Position numbers and translations under genes: made by a program. Of a stretch of DNA of 64,000 nt, positions 8,358 through 18,061 are shown piece by piece; position 1 is the stretch's first letter; the number at the start of each line of letters is the position of its first letter. The notes beneath the pieces are model-generated. The model ran no database searches. It was not told the origin of the DNA and worked only from the letters and a program-made list of their open reading frames with translations. Origin of the DNA: JAFALK01 sp036500605 (GTDB lineage Bacteria > Pseudomonadota > Gammaproteobacteria > Burkholderiales > Burkholderiaceae_C); assembly GCA_036500605.1 (NCBI GenBank), contig DASYBU010000016.1, positions 62,001 through 126,000 of the forward strand. The letters run 5' to 3'.

Positions 8358-9829
8358 ACCTGGCCCCGCGTGGCTTCCAGTTCCACCCGGATCTCGCCCA
8401 TGCGCTTTTCGGTCAGCTCGAAACGCAGCACCGCGATCAGCGCGAGGACCAGGCCGGTGACGGGGATGGCCGAGAGCAGGATGCGGATCATGAAGAGCGA
8501 GTGCTCGGTCTGCACCGGCACCTTGGAGTCGAAACCGGTCAGTTGCAGGATCCAGCCCGAGGCGCCCACGCCCAGCGCGATGCCGAGCTTGGAGATCCAG
8601 GCCTGGCAGGCCGAGAAGGAGCCCTCGCGGCGCTGGCCGGTCTGGGTCTCGTCGTAGTCGATCACATCGGCCACGGTGGAGCCGTAAAGTGTCCAGAAGC
8701 CCGCGCCGGTGAAGGCGACGAAGCCGCAGGCGAGCAGCTGCAGATAAGGCAGCTCGGGGTTGTACAGCCACCAGTCGCCGATGAAGGCGCAGATCGCCAG
8801 CGAGAGCACCGTGGCCAGGCCGACGCGCTTGCCATAACGGCGTGCGATGGCGGTGAAGAAGGGGATGCCGAGGAAGCCGAAGACCATGCCGGCCACGCCC
8901 ATCGCGGTGTTCCATTTGGTGGCCAGCACCACGTCGCCGTGGCAGACGTAGTAGACGGTGGCGTAGTAGCCGAGCGCGGCCACCATCGCCGTGCCCGTGC
9001 CATAGGCCAGCATCATGCCCAGCACATGGCGGAAGGGGCGGCAGCGCAGCGTGCGCCAGAGCGTGTCGGCAAAGGGGATGTGAGTCTGCGTCTTGCTGAC
9101 CAGGCTCACGTAGTAGCGCTCGCGCACGACCGAGAAGATCGTGATCGCCGCCACGATCATCACGGCGCCGAGGATCACGCAGTAGGTCTGCGCGCCGCGC
9201 AGGATGTCGGGCTTGCCGTTCGAGTCGTTGAAGATCGCCAGCGTGGTGAACTGCGCGGCGCAGAACATCGCCAGCTCAGGCGCCTTCTGGATCGCGTTCT
9301 TGATCGACTGCAGGCTGGTGCGCTCGTGATAGTCGGGCGTCATCTCGGCGGCCAGGCTGGTCCAGGGCAGGTTGAAGCAGCTCATCACGGGCACGTAGAG
9401 CGCGATCGAGACCAGCATGAAGATGAAGTACTCGGTATCGCTCCAACCCTTGCCGACCGCGAACATCAGCGGCAGGCCGATGCCGGCCAACACGCCGCCC
9501 ACCAGGATGAAAGGCCGGCGCCGGCCCCAGCGCGTGCGCGTGTTGTCGGAAAGCCAGCCAAAGATCGCGTCCGAAGCGGCGTCGATGAAGATCTTGATCA
9601 TCTGCGCCGTCGAGATCAGCCCCGGCGCCATGCCGAGGAAGATGTTGAAGACCTGGAAGGCGAGCGCCGGATAGAGCCAATGGCCCCACATGTCGATCAT
9701 CGAGCCGAGCCCGTAGCCGAGCTTCTGGGTCAGCGGAATGCGGTCGGAGACGGCGGGTGGTGTTGCAAGCGGTGCTGCAAGTGGCACTGCCAATTTATCG
9801 TTAAAGCCGTCGGTGGTGGTCGCACTCAC
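8354..9829 (-). CDS. GPH-family sugar:cation symporter (MFS fold)
   Basis: 491 residues, about 12 membrane segments. The signature after the second helix, FIDAASDAIFGWLSDN followed by TRTRWGRRRPFIL, is that of the glycoside-pentoside-hexuronide symporters. It probably brings released sugars or short xyloglucan fragments across the inner membrane with a proton or sodium. It is flanked 18 bp downstream of the LacI regulator gene and overlaps the GH43 gene by 4 bases, so all three are probably on one transcript. The exact sugar cannot be read from the sequence. Confidence 0.88.
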   Translation of the reverse strand: MSATTTDGFNDKLAVPLAAPLATPPAVSDRIPLTQKLGYGLGSMIDMWGHWLYPALAFQVFNIFLGMAPGLISTAQMIKIFIDAASDAIFGWLSDNTRTRWGRRRPFILVGGVLAGIGLPLMFAVGKGWSDTEYFIFMLVSIALYVPVMSCFNLPWTSLAAEMTPDYHERTSLQSIKNAIQKAPELAMFCAAQFTTLAIFNDSNGKPDILRGAQTYCVILGAVMIVAAITIFSVVRERYYVSLVSKTQTHIPFADTLWRTLRCRPFRHVLGMMLAYGTGTAMVAALGYYATVYYVCHGDVVLATKWNTAMGVAGMVFGFLGIPFFTAIARRYGKRVGLATVLSLAICAFIGDWWLYNPELPYLQLLACGFVAFTGAGFWTLYGSTVADVIDYDETQTGQRREGSFSACQAWISKLGIALGVGASGWILQLTGFDSKVPVQTEHSLFMIRILLSAIPVTGLVLALIAVLRFELTEKRMGEIRVELEATRGQV

Positions 9830-9847
9830 GAGAATTCCAATGCAGGT

Positions 9848-10939
9848 TCAGGACAGGGCGAGCTTCTTGGCTCGCGGTTTGGCCAGCGTCTGGCCTTCGA
9901 TGATTTCGGTCGGGAAGACGATGTTCTTCGGGCCGCGCCACAGGGTGTCCTGCAACTTGGCCTCGACCTGCGCCACCAGCAGTTGCACGGCGCGGTTGCC
10001 CATCTCGCGCAGCGGCTGGCGCACGGTGCTCAGGTGAGCGGAGCGGGCGAGCATGGTGTCATCGAAGCCGACGACGGAGACATCAGCCGGCACGCGCAGG
10101 CCGCGCGCCGAGAGGATGTCCATGCAGCCGAGCGCGATCGCGTCGCTGCCGCCGAAGATCGCGTCGGGCAGCGGCTTGCCGACATGGCGGTGCATCCAGT
10201 CGTCGAGCACGCGGCGGCCCGCTTCGGAGCTGAACTCCGCGTAGAGCAGGTAGTCGCGCGGCGGCTTCACGCGGGCTTCTTCATGCGCGCGCAGATAGCC
10301 GGCGGCCCGGCGCTGCGCACCGATCGAATCGACGCCGCCGCCGATGTGCAGGATGCGCTTGTGGCCCAGCGCCAGCATGCGAGCGACCATCGCGTGCGCG
10401 CCGACCTCTTCATCCGATTCGAGATTGACCACGCCGGGCATGTCCACGTTGGCGTGGACCGACACGAACGGCGTGTGATCGGGCAGCTTGCTGGCGGCCT
10501 CGTGGTTGATCAGCGGCGCCAGCAGGATCAGGCCGTCGATGCGGCCATCGCAGATCGTGTGGATGCGCTCCGGCGCCGATTGCCAGTCGGTGAGCGTGAA
10601 CACGGTGGTGTTCTGGCCCAGCTCGGAGGCGGCTTCGAGCACGCCGTTGAAGACTTCAAGAAAGTACTGGTTCAGCTCGTTGCGCGCGAGCGTGATGGCC
10701 ACGCCGATGGTGTTCATGCGCCGGTCGACCAGCGCGCGTGCGGCGGCGTTGACGCGGTAGTTGAGCTTCTTTGCGGCTTCGAGGATGCGCTCGCGGGTTT
10801 CTGTCGAAATGCGGGAAGAAGTCTTCGAGCCGTTGAGCACCGCCGAAGCCGCCATGGCGGAGACACCGGCTTCCCGGCCGACATCGGCGAGGGTGGCGGC
10901 GTGCTTGGTTTTGCGGGGCTTGGGGGCGGTGGTCGTCAT
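9848..10939 (-). CDS. LacI-family transcriptional regulator
   Basis: 363 residues. The N-terminal helix-turn-helix reads LADVGREAGVSAMAASAVLNG (first 20 of it span residues 17-36), then the hinge with KKLNYRVNAAARALVD. The rest is a periplasmic-binding-protein-like sugar-sensing domain ending in PLREMGNRAVQLL. It should repress the sugar genes until an oligosaccharide or monosaccharide binds. It is embedded within the cluster, 3 bp after GH1 and 18 bp before the symporter gene, which makes it autoregulated if the cluster is its target. The best candidate operator is at 24388, ahead of xylA. Confidence 0.92.
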   Translation of the reverse strand: MTTTAPKPRKTKHAATLADVGREAGVSAMAASAVLNGSKTSSRISTETRERILEAAKKLNYRVNAAARALVDRRMNTIGVAITLARNELNQYFLEVFNGVLEAASELGQNTTVFTLTDWQSAPERIHTICDGRIDGLILLAPLINHEAASKLPDHTPFVSVHANVDMPGVVNLESDEEVGAHAMVARMLALGHKRILHIGGGVDSIGAQRRAAGYLRAHEEARVKPPRDYLLYAEFSSEAGRRVLDDWMHRHVGKPLPDAIFGGSDAIALGCMDILSARGLRVPADVSVVGFDDTMLARSAHLSTVRQPLREMGNRAVQLLVAQVEAKLQDTLWRGPKNIVFPTEIIEGQTLAKPRAKKLALS

Positions 10940-10942
10940 GGA

Positions 10943-12298
10943 TCAGAGGATAGTGCGCGTTCGCATCACTTCGCTGTAGTAACGGGCCGACAACTTGGGC
11001 GTGCGCACCTGCGTCTCAAAATCGCAATGCACGATCCCGAAGCGGCGCTGGTAGCCATCTTCCCACTCATAGTTGTCGATGAAGGACCACAAGAAATAAC
11101 CGTCGATCGGCACGCCATCCGCAATCGCGCGATGCACCTCGCGCAAGTGGTTGCGCAGGAAATCGCGGCGGTGCAGATCGAGCACCTCGCCATTGACGAT
11201 CGGTTCATCGTTGTAGCCGCAGCCATTCTCGGTGATGAAAATGGAGCGGATGCCATACAACTCCTGAACCATGCGCGGCGCCCAGTAGATCGACTGCGGC
11301 ACCAGCGTCAGCCAGGGGCTGTCGGCGCGCGGATAGTGGGGCGGCAGGCCCAGGGCTTCGTAGGGTTGGCCGTTCTTGCCGGCGCGCACATAGGTGGCGG
11401 TGTAGATGTTCAGGCCCAGGAAGTCGGTGGGCAGGCTGATCAGGTCGAAGTCACCGGGCTCAACCTTCGGGGCATCGGGGCTGGCGAGATAGTCGGCCGT
11501 GTAGCCTTTGGCGTGGATGGCGCCGAGCAGGTGGCGGTTGCGGTCGCGGAACCAGGCGGTGGCGGCGGCGATGTCGGCCGGCGTCTCGGTCACGGGCACG
11601 CTCACGTCGCAATTGTCGGTCAGTCCGACCGTGGCGTTAGCACCGCCGAACTCGCGCACCGCGCGCACGCCGTGGCCGTGGCAGACCAGCGCATGGTGGT
11701 AGGTCTGGTTCACCACGGCCGCGCTTTCCTTGCGTCCCGGCGCCTTGCTGCCGTAGCCATAGGCTAACAGCGTGAAGCAGCGGATCTCGTTGAGCGTGAT
11801 CCAGTGCTTGACCTCGCCGGCGAAGGCTTTGACGATGGTGTCGGCATAGCGCGCGAACGCCTCCACCGTCACGCGGGCGGGCCAGCCGCCGCGGTCTTCG
11901 AGCGATTGCGGCAGGTCCCAATGGAACATCGTCACCCACGGCGTGATGCCGTGTTTGGCCATGCTGGCGAACAGGCGGTGATAGAAATCGAGGCCGGCCT
12001 GGTTCAACTCGCCATCGCCATTGGGGAAGATGCGCGGCCAGGCGATCGAGAGGCGGTAGTGCTTGACGCCCAGCGAGGCCATCAGCGCGAAGTCTTCGTC
12101 AAAGCGGTTGTAGTGGTCGCAGGCCACGCTCGGGTGGTGGTCTTCATAGACGCGGCCGGGTACGTCGGCAAAGCCGTCCCAGATCGAGGGGCCCTTGCCA
12201 TCGGCCGTGGCGCCGCCTTCGATCTGCGCGCTGGAAGCCGCCACGCCGAAGGTAAAACTGGGCGGGAAGGGGCTGGAGTAGGTGAGCATGGGATTCAC
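10943..12298 (-). CDS. GH1 beta-glucosidase
   Basis: 451 residues, no signal peptide, so cytoplasmic. Acid/base is Glu171 in TLNEIRCF, where the usual NEP is NEI, and the nucleophile is Glu357 in FITENGCGY. It starts FGVAASSAQIEGGA, the family's substrate-pocket segment, and ends with the WSFIDNYEWEDGY stretch. It should hydrolyse cello-oligosaccharides or trimmed xyloglucan fragments to glucose. The first start is a GTG at 12298; an ATG three codons inside (12289) is an equal alternative, and neither has a clear Shine-Dalgarno sequence. Twenty bases after the GH95 fusion gene and 3 bases before lacI, so likely co-transcribed. Confidence 0.92.
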   Translation of the reverse strand: MNPMLTYSSPFPPSFTFGVAASSAQIEGGATADGKGPSIWDGFADVPGRVYEDHHPSVACDHYNRFDEDFALMASLGVKHYRLSIAWPRIFPNGDGELNQAGLDFYHRLFASMAKHGITPWVTMFHWDLPQSLEDRGGWPARVTVEAFARYADTIVKAFAGEVKHWITLNEIRCFTLLAYGYGSKAPGRKESAAVVNQTYHHALVCHGHGVRAVREFGGANATVGLTDNCDVSVPVTETPADIAAATAWFRDRNRHLLGAIHAKGYTADYLASPDAPKVEPGDFDLISLPTDFLGLNIYTATYVRAGKNGQPYEALGLPPHYPRADSPWLTLVPQSIYWAPRMVQELYGIRSIFITENGCGYNDEPIVNGEVLDLHRRDFLRNHLREVHRAIADGVPIDGYFLWSFIDNYEWEDGYQRRFGIVHCDFETQVRTPKLSARYYSEVMRTRTIL

Positions 12299-12318
12299 TT
12301 CTGAGGGAGGTCTGGCGC

Positions 12319-15300
12319 TTACTGAGCCAGCAATTTCTGGAGCGTGGGCTGCATCTGTTCGGCCCAGATGCCGTAGCCCTTTTCATTGGGGTGGAGCAGG
12401 TCAGGCATCACATCGCGCGACAGCGTGCCGTCGGCGTTGAGCAGGGATTTGTCGATGTTGAGGAAGGTGATCTGCGAGTCGGCGAAGCCGCTGATGATGT
12501 TGTTGACGCGTTCGTTCAACTGACGCAGCGTGCCGTCGGGTTTCTCATCGCGCGGGAAGACGGCCAGCAGCAGGATCTTCGTTTGCGGCAGCCGCGTGCG
12601 GATCTCGTCGAGGATGCGGCGCACGCCGGCCGCCGTGGTGCGCGGGTCTTCCTGGCGGTCGCCCGTGTTGTTGGTGCCGATCATCACGACGGCGACCTTG
12701 GGACTGATGCCGTCGAGCTCTCCGTGCTCGATGCGCCACAGCACGTTCTCCGTGTGGTCGCCGCCAAAGCCGAGGTCGAGCGCGTGGTACTTGGCGTAAT
12801 ACTTCTGCCAGACCGGCGCGCCCGATTTTTCCCAGTTGTGGGTGATCGAATCACCGATGAAGATCAGCTCGCTTTGCTGGCCGGCGGCCTTCAGGCGCTT
12901 CACTTCTTCGAGCTTTTCGAGATGGCGCGGCAGCCACCAGTTGATCGACCACGACTGATCGAGCATGGCGGGCGTGACCGACTCGGTGCGGTAATCAGGG
13001 CAGCTCGCGTTGGACTGGGCATGCCGCACGAACTTGACGTTAGCGACGGCGACCGCGCCGGTGCCGCTGGCGTCCAGCGCGAAAGGCTTCTTGACCGCGC
13101 CGAAGTCGTCACCGTCATGGACGAAGCACGCCATCGAGAAAGCCAGGTGCTGCCAACCCTTGCCCGACAGGGCGCGCGCGCCGCGCAGATAGTTGACCTT
13201 GCGGGCGCAGTTGTCTCCGCAGTCCATCGTGACGCTGACGCCGCCGTCGGCCATGTCGTCGACCCGGAGGTCGAACTCGAGCGTGCCGTTCGGGATGAAC
13301 GGCCGCAGATCGAGCGGCGCGTCGTTCAGCAGGCGCAGGCTGGCGTACCAGGCATCCTTCCAGCTCAGGCTCAGCGCGTTGGGCTCCGACGTCTTGGCGA
13401 TGACCACGCTGTCCGGCACTTCGGGGATGGCCTTCGAGACCAGCGTGATCGGATCGGTGAAATCCTTCTGGCCCTTGAAATCGCCGATGCTGATGTGACC
13501 CGACGGCAGCGTGCGGCCCGCATAGATCACCAGATCGTCGGGCGTCCATTGCTGCGATTCACCGGGCTTCAGGTGCAGCGCCAGCGTCTGGCTGCCGTAG
13601 CGCAACTGGCCAACGCCCGAGCCGGCAACAGAGCGCACCGTCGCCGAGCTGAGGACGCCGTTGGCCCAAGCCAGATCAAGCTCGAAACCGCCGCGCGCGC
13701 GCAGGCCCTTGACCGAGCCGTTCGGCCAGGCCGAGGGCAGGGCCGGAAGCAGCTGAATCTCGCCGTTATGCGATTGCACCAGCATCTCGGCCATCGCCGC
13801 CGTGGCGCCGAAATTGCCGTCGATCTGGAAGGGCGGGTGGGCGTCGAACATGTTCGGGTAGGTGCCGCCCGCGTTGTTCGCCTCGCTGCCCGTGCCGCTT
13901 TGCTGAGCGGCCCTGGCGCCGGGCTGGGCGAGCAGGCCGCGCAGCATGCGGTAAGCGTGATCGCCGTCCTGCAAGCGCGCCCAGTACGCCGCCTTCCAGG
14001 CCATCGACCAGCCGGTGCCGGCGTCACCGCGCGCGGCCAGCGTCTTGCGTGCGGCCTCGGCCAAGGCGGGCGTGCCGGTCGGCGAGATCTGGTGGCCGGG
14101 GAACAGCGCGAACAGGTGCGAGACATGGCGATGCGTGTCGCCGGGCGTGTCGAGAACGGGGTCTTTGAGCTCGTTCAGCCATTCGCGCAACTGGCCCCAG
14201 CTGCCGATGCCGGGCTGGGCGAGCTTGTCGCGCATGGCGGCGAGCTGTTGGCGGAACTCCGGATCGACACCGAGAACCTCGGCGGCGCGCACCGTGTTGT
14301 CGAACAGGTCCCAGATGATTTCCTGGTCGTAGCTGACGCCGTCTTCGATCGGACCGTGTTCGGGCGACCAACCGTTGGGCGCGACGAGCCGGCCCTTCAT
14401 GGGTCCATCAGGGACTGTTTTCAATTGGTCCTGCCAGAACTCGCTAACTTCCTTCATCAGCGGATACGCCGTCCTGCGCAGGAACTCGCGGTCCTGCGTG
14501 TAGGCGTAGTGCTCCCAGAAGTGCTGCGCGTACCAGGCGTTGCCGGTTTTGTTCCAGAGGTAGCCGAGCGCGCCGAAAGGGTTCGACTCGGTGCGCACGG
14601 TCCAGCCGCGTGCGGGCTTGCCGTCGGCGCGCCGGAAGGTCTCGATCGGCGGCACGATCTTCTCGCCCCAGGGCACGATCTCGGGCGGCAGTGTGGCCGG
14701 GTCTTGCGCGGCGCGTTGCTTCACGACCCGGCGGTAGACCGGCACCTGGCTGTCCACGAACTTGAAGAAGGGCTGGGCCAGCTCCGAAAGATTGGCGGGC
14801 TCGGCCGGCCAGTAGTTCATCTGCAGGTTGATGTTGGTGTGGTAGTCCGAGTTCCACGGCGGCGTGGGACTCCTGTTCCACAGGCCTTGCAGATTGGCCG
14901 GCAGGGAATCGCGCGAACTGGAGATCAGCAGGTAGCGGCCGAACTGGAAATAGAGCGCTTCGAGTTCGGGGTCCTGGCCTTCGCGCGTGAAGGCGGCGAT
15001 GCGTTCATCGGTGGGCGGGGCGCGACGCGTCTCATCGGTCTTGCCGAGGTCGAGCGCGACGCGGTCGAAGAGGGCGCGGTAATCCTGCTCGTGCTGAGCG
15101 AGCAATTTGTCGAAGGACTGCTTCGCCGCAGCCGCGACCTGGGCCTGCACGCGCGGCAGCGGATCGGCGCCGAGGAACTTGCGCGAGGCATCGGCAACGT
15201 AGCTTGTGCCTGCGCCGAGGATCAGCGTTAGCGAATCGCAGTGCTCGAGGCGGATCGACTTGCCATCGATGCGAACCTTGCCGCCCTGATGCAGCACTTG

Positions 15301-15861
15301 AAGCCGGCTGGCGTAGCGCAGGCCGTTGGGAAGCTTTCCAACCGCCTGGAGATTTGCACCCGCAGCCGTGATCCTGGCGCCGTGCATATCGCTCAGCAGA
15401 ATGCGGCCCGTGTACTGCGCGGTCTTGTCGGCGCTGAGGCGCAGGACGATCACCTGCGAGGGATGGCTGGCAAAGGCCTGGCGCTCGAAGCTCACACCGT
15501 TCTGCGTGTAGCTCACGCGCTGGACGGCTCGATCGATCTGGAGCTCGCGTTGGTAGTGGCTCGGGGCTTGATCGGCGTTGGCCAGTTCGATCACCACGTC
15601 GCCAAAGGGCTGGTAGGCCCCCATCGTCCTGGCGTCACCGGTCCACAGCGTGATGTCGTTGAACTGCAGATGCTCGCGCTGCACCTGGCCGAAGAGCATG
15701 CCGCCGAGGCGGCCGTTGCCGATCGGCAGCGCCTCTTGTTCCCAGCCTTGTGGCGTGTCGGGAGCGGGCTGGGTGTAGCGCAGGTTCAGGTCGGCGGCTT
15801 GCGCGGTGCCGAGCAAGCACAGCAGCGAAAGCAGTGAAAGCAGGAGAGAAGACAACTTCAT
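12319..15861 (-). CDS. three-part enzyme: GH95 alpha-L-fucosidase, ExoP-C-like module, SGNH esterase
   Basis: 1180 residues with a signal peptide ending near residue 22 (TAQA). Residues 25-770 are GH95: LPIGNGRLGGM near 46, Asn343 and Asn345 in HTNINLQMNYW, Glu501 in WSPEHG and Asp681 in FQIDGNFG match the residues known in bacterial 1,2-alpha-L-fucosidases. Residues about 785-950 look like the C-terminal galactose-binding-like domain of ExoP glucosidases (SLSWKDAWYASLRL, then MDCGDNCARKV). Residues about 965-1180 are an SGNH/GDSL hydrolase: FIGDSITHNW with Ser1005, GFGGDHTEN, MIGTNNTG and DLLHPNEKGY. It may defucosylate and deacetylate the same side chain. Starts by 4-bp overlap with the GH74 gene. 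Confidence 0.9.
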   Translation of the reverse strand: MKLSSLLLSLLSLLCLLGTAQAADLNLRYTQPAPDTPQGWEQEALPIGNGRLGGMLFGQVQREHLQFNDITLWTGDARTMGAYQPFGDVVIELANADQAPSHYQRELQIDRAVQRVSYTQNGVSFERQAFASHPSQVIVLRLSADKTAQYTGRILLSDMHGARITAAGANLQAVGKLPNGLRYASRLQVLHQGGKVRIDGKSIRLEHCDSLTLILGAGTSYVADASRKFLGADPLPRVQAQVAAAAKQSFDKLLAQHEQDYRALFDRVALDLGKTDETRRAPPTDERIAAFTREGQDPELEALYFQFGRYLLISSSRDSLPANLQGLWNRSPTPPWNSDYHTNINLQMNYWPAEPANLSELAQPFFKFVDSQVPVYRRVVKQRAAQDPATLPPEIVPWGEKIVPPIETFRRADGKPARGWTVRTESNPFGALGYLWNKTGNAWYAQHFWEHYAYTQDREFLRRTAYPLMKEVSEFWQDQLKTVPDGPMKGRLVAPNGWSPEHGPIEDGVSYDQEIIWDLFDNTVRAAEVLGVDPEFRQQLAAMRDKLAQPGIGSWGQLREWLNELKDPVLDTPGDTHRHVSHLFALFPGHQISPTGTPALAEAARKTLAARGDAGTGWSMAWKAAYWARLQDGDHAYRMLRGLLAQPGARAAQQSGTGSEANNAGGTYPNMFDAHPPFQIDGNFGATAAMAEMLVQSHNGEIQLLPALPSAWPNGSVKGLRARGGFELDLAWANGVLSSATVRSVAGSGVGQLRYGSQTLALHLKPGESQQWTPDDLVIYAGRTLPSGHISIGDFKGQKDFTDPITLVSKAIPEVPDSVVIAKTSEPNALSLSWKDAWYASLRLLNDAPLDLRPFIPNGTLEFDLRVDDMADGGVSVTMDCGDNCARKVNYLRGARALSGKGWQHLAFSMACFVHDGDDFGAVKKPFALDASGTGAVAVANVKFVRHAQSNASCPDYRTESVTPAMLDQSWSINWWLPRHLEKLEEVKRLKAAGQQSELIFIGDSITHNWEKSGAPVWQKYYAKYHALDLGFGGDHTENVLWRIEHGELDGISPKVAVVMIGTNNTGDRQEDPRTTAAGVRRILDEIRTRLPQTKILLLAVFPRDEKPDGTLRQLNERVNNIISGFADSQITFLNIDKSLLNADGTLSRDVMPDLLHPNEKGYGIWAEQMQPTLQKLLAQ

Positions 15862-18056
15862 CGTGGTTTGCCGACAAGAACGCCGCGGCCATGCGCCGCG
15901 AGATAGACCGTGCCGTACTCCAAGGGATCGGCCGTCATCGAAAGCAGGAAGCCGTAGCGGTGCTGATCATCATTGATCCGCGTGAAGCTTTGGCCGGCGT
16001 CGGTGGAGCGGAACAAGCCTTCGACAAGCGCGTCGCCCTGACGCACCTTGCCCCACAGGTACAGCGAGTGATACGGGGCATTGGGTGCGGCCTTGCCGAG
16101 CGCGATCATCCACGCCTCAGTCACGGCCTTGATCGTCTGCGTCGGCTGATCGATGCCGGGGAAGTGCAGGAGCAGATCGCCGAGCGCCAGCCATAGATCG
16201 CGCGCCGCGCCGGGCGCGCAGATCAACTGCGAGGTCCGCCAGCTTTCGGGCACGGGAATGCCGGTGATCGCCGCCTTGAAGCTTGCGCCGCCGTCGACGC
16301 TGACCAGGATCTGTCCGGTGGCGCGATCGTGCACGTAGAACACGCCTTCGATGTTGCGATCGGCCACGGGCGTGAGGTTTTCATCGCGCGTGCCGTCGGC
16401 GTTCGCGGGCCAGCCTTCGCTCGGCTGCCAGCTCTTGCCGTGATCGCGCGACCACATCGCCTGCTGCTTCTCGGGCGCCCACAGGAAGAAGCCGCCCTTG
16501 GCCGAGACCGCGATGCGGCCGGCGTGGGTCTTGGGCGCGCGCAGCGAGGGCCCGAAAGGCCGCCAGCTCGCGCCGCCGTCGGGCGACCAGTAGCCGCCGG
16601 TGGCCGCCTGGTCCGCCGTGCGCGCGAGGATGGCAGGGTTGGCCTGCGCGAAGTCGACCGAGCGGTTGGTTTCGGAGGTCGGCGCGAAGAGGCCGCTGCG
16701 CGGTGTCTTGCCGAGATCGTCCCAGGCCGCGCCGCTGACGTCACCCATCGCGCCGAGCAGCACCGCGCCGCCCGAGGGGCTGCGGATCTCCAGCGTGGCG
16801 GTTTCTTCGAAATTGCTGACCGTGAAATCCCAGTTCACCGTGGCGCCTTTTTCGGCTGCGCTGAGATTGTTCGTTAGCCAGAGGCCGTAGCCGGTGCCGT
16901 AGATCGCGCGTTCGCCGTTGAAGGGGTCGATCTTCGCATCGGCCATCCAGTGGCCCATGCTGTCCTTGCCGCGCATGTAGTTCACCAGCCAGGGGTAGGG
17001 GCTGGCGTCGTGTTTTGAATGCGCGCCGAGCGCGGTCCAGTGTGCGCCGTCGTCGTTGGAGACAAAGATTTCGTCGCCTTCGCTCCAACGCTCGATCGTG
17101 GAGACGAGCAGGCGGCCGGGCTTCTGGCGGTCGACATCGAGGCCCGAGTAGCCGAAACCGTCACCACGGGGCTTGATCGGTGTGATGTCGGTCCAGCGGC
17201 CCTTGGGATCGCGCTTCCAGACGCTGCCGGTCCTGGCGTTGCCGGGGTTGGTGGCGAAGTCCGCGCTGCCCACGGCGAAGCTCACATAGAGCGTGCCGTT
17301 CGGACCGAAGACGGCGCGCTGCGGCACTTGCGCGGGCGTGCCGGGCTCGCGCTTGAAGCTCTGGCCGGCGTCGTGAGAGACGTACAGGCCCGGCTGGTCG
17401 TGGCTGCCGACGTAGATCGACTTCGATGGCTGACCCGGCTTGCCGCTGGTCGGATCGAAGATCGCCAGCGAGACATGGCGCGGCGCGAAGTTGAGCGCGC
17501 TGAAGTTCGCACCGCGATCCTTGCTGAGCCACAGGCCGTCCTTGGTCGTGCCGAGCACCAGCACCTCGCCGAGGTTCGGATCGACCTGCAGGCGCTCGCC
17601 CGTGCCGCGGCCCGGCTCGTTGCCGCCGAGCTTGACGGTCAGGTTGTTGATCTGCCAGGTGGCGCCGCGATCGGTCGAGCTCAGCACCGCCGCCTTGCGT
17701 GCCCAAGTGCCGGTATAGATGCCGCAGGCGGCGTAGACGCGCTCCGGCGCATTCGGATCGACGGCCAGGGCCAGTACGCCCATCAGGTCGCCGTCGTCCT
17801 TGCCGAGCTGGTCGAGCAGCGGCGTCCACGATTGCGTCTTGGGCTCGAAGCGGTAGGCGCCGCCGATGTCGGTGCGCGCGTAGAGCAGGCCTTGCTCGCG
17901 CGGATGGTAGACGAAGCCGTCGATGAAGCCGCCGGCGCCGAAGGGCACGGTCTTCCAGTCGTATGGCGTGGTGCTTGGCGTTTGAGCGTGGGCCAAAGTC
18001 GGGCCCAGCAGGGCGCCCAGGCTAACGCCTTGGATCAGCTGACGGCGGCGCATCAC
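15858..18056 (-). CDS. GH74 endo-xyloglucanase
   Basis: 732 residues with a twin-arginine-like start (MMRRRQLIQG) and signal ending near residue 25. The mature chain is a tandem pair of seven-bladed propellers rich in BNR-type Asp-box turns (S-x-D-x-G-x-x-W), such as SSTDRGATW and SKDRGANF. Likely catalytic aspartates are Asp63 in ARTDIGGAY and Asp439 in GAMGDVSG. GH74 enzymes cut the beta-1,4-glucan backbone of xyloglucan, which makes this the most specific clue to the substrate of the island. It is exported and should act at the surface or outside. It follows GH35 after 78 bp of repeat-like DNA and overlaps the GH95 start by 4 bases. Confidence 0.92.
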   Translation of the reverse strand: MMRRRQLIQGVSLGALLGPTLAHAQTPSTTPYDWKTVPFGAGGFIDGFVYHPREQGLLYARTDIGGAYRFEPKTQSWTPLLDQLGKDDGDLMGVLALAVDPNAPERVYAACGIYTGTWARKAAVLSSTDRGATWQINNLTVKLGGNEPGRGTGERLQVDPNLGEVLVLGTTKDGLWLSKDRGANFSALNFAPRHVSLAIFDPTSGKPGQPSKSIYVGSHDQPGLYVSHDAGQSFKREPGTPAQVPQRAVFGPNGTLYVSFAVGSADFATNPGNARTGSVWKRDPKGRWTDITPIKPRGDGFGYSGLDVDRQKPGRLLVSTIERWSEGDEIFVSNDDGAHWTALGAHSKHDASPYPWLVNYMRGKDSMGHWMADAKIDPFNGERAIYGTGYGLWLTNNLSAAEKGATVNWDFTVSNFEETATLEIRSPSGGAVLLGAMGDVSGAAWDDLGKTPRSGLFAPTSETNRSVDFAQANPAILARTADQAATGGYWSPDGGASWRPFGPSLRAPKTHAGRIAVSAKGGFFLWAPEKQQAMWSRDHGKSWQPSEGWPANADGTRDENLTPVADRNIEGVFYVHDRATGQILVSVDGGASFKAAITGIPVPESWRTSQLICAPGAARDLWLALGDLLLHFPGIDQPTQTIKAVTEAWMIALGKAAPNAPYHSLYLWGKVRQGDALVEGLFRSTDAGQSFTRINDDQHRYGFLLSMTADPLEYGTVYLAAHGRGVLVGKPR

Positions 18057-18061
18057 AGGGC

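Noticed and set aside
8339..11767. A 1142-codon open frame on the plus strand
   Set aside because: It is antisense to the symporter, LacI and GH1 genes. Its composition (His, Arg, Gly, Ala, Asp rich) is what the complementary strand of high-GC genes gives, and it has no family motifs.
12391..15231. A 946-codon plus-strand frame
   Set aside because: Antisense to the GH95 fusion gene with no motif; third-position GC causes it.
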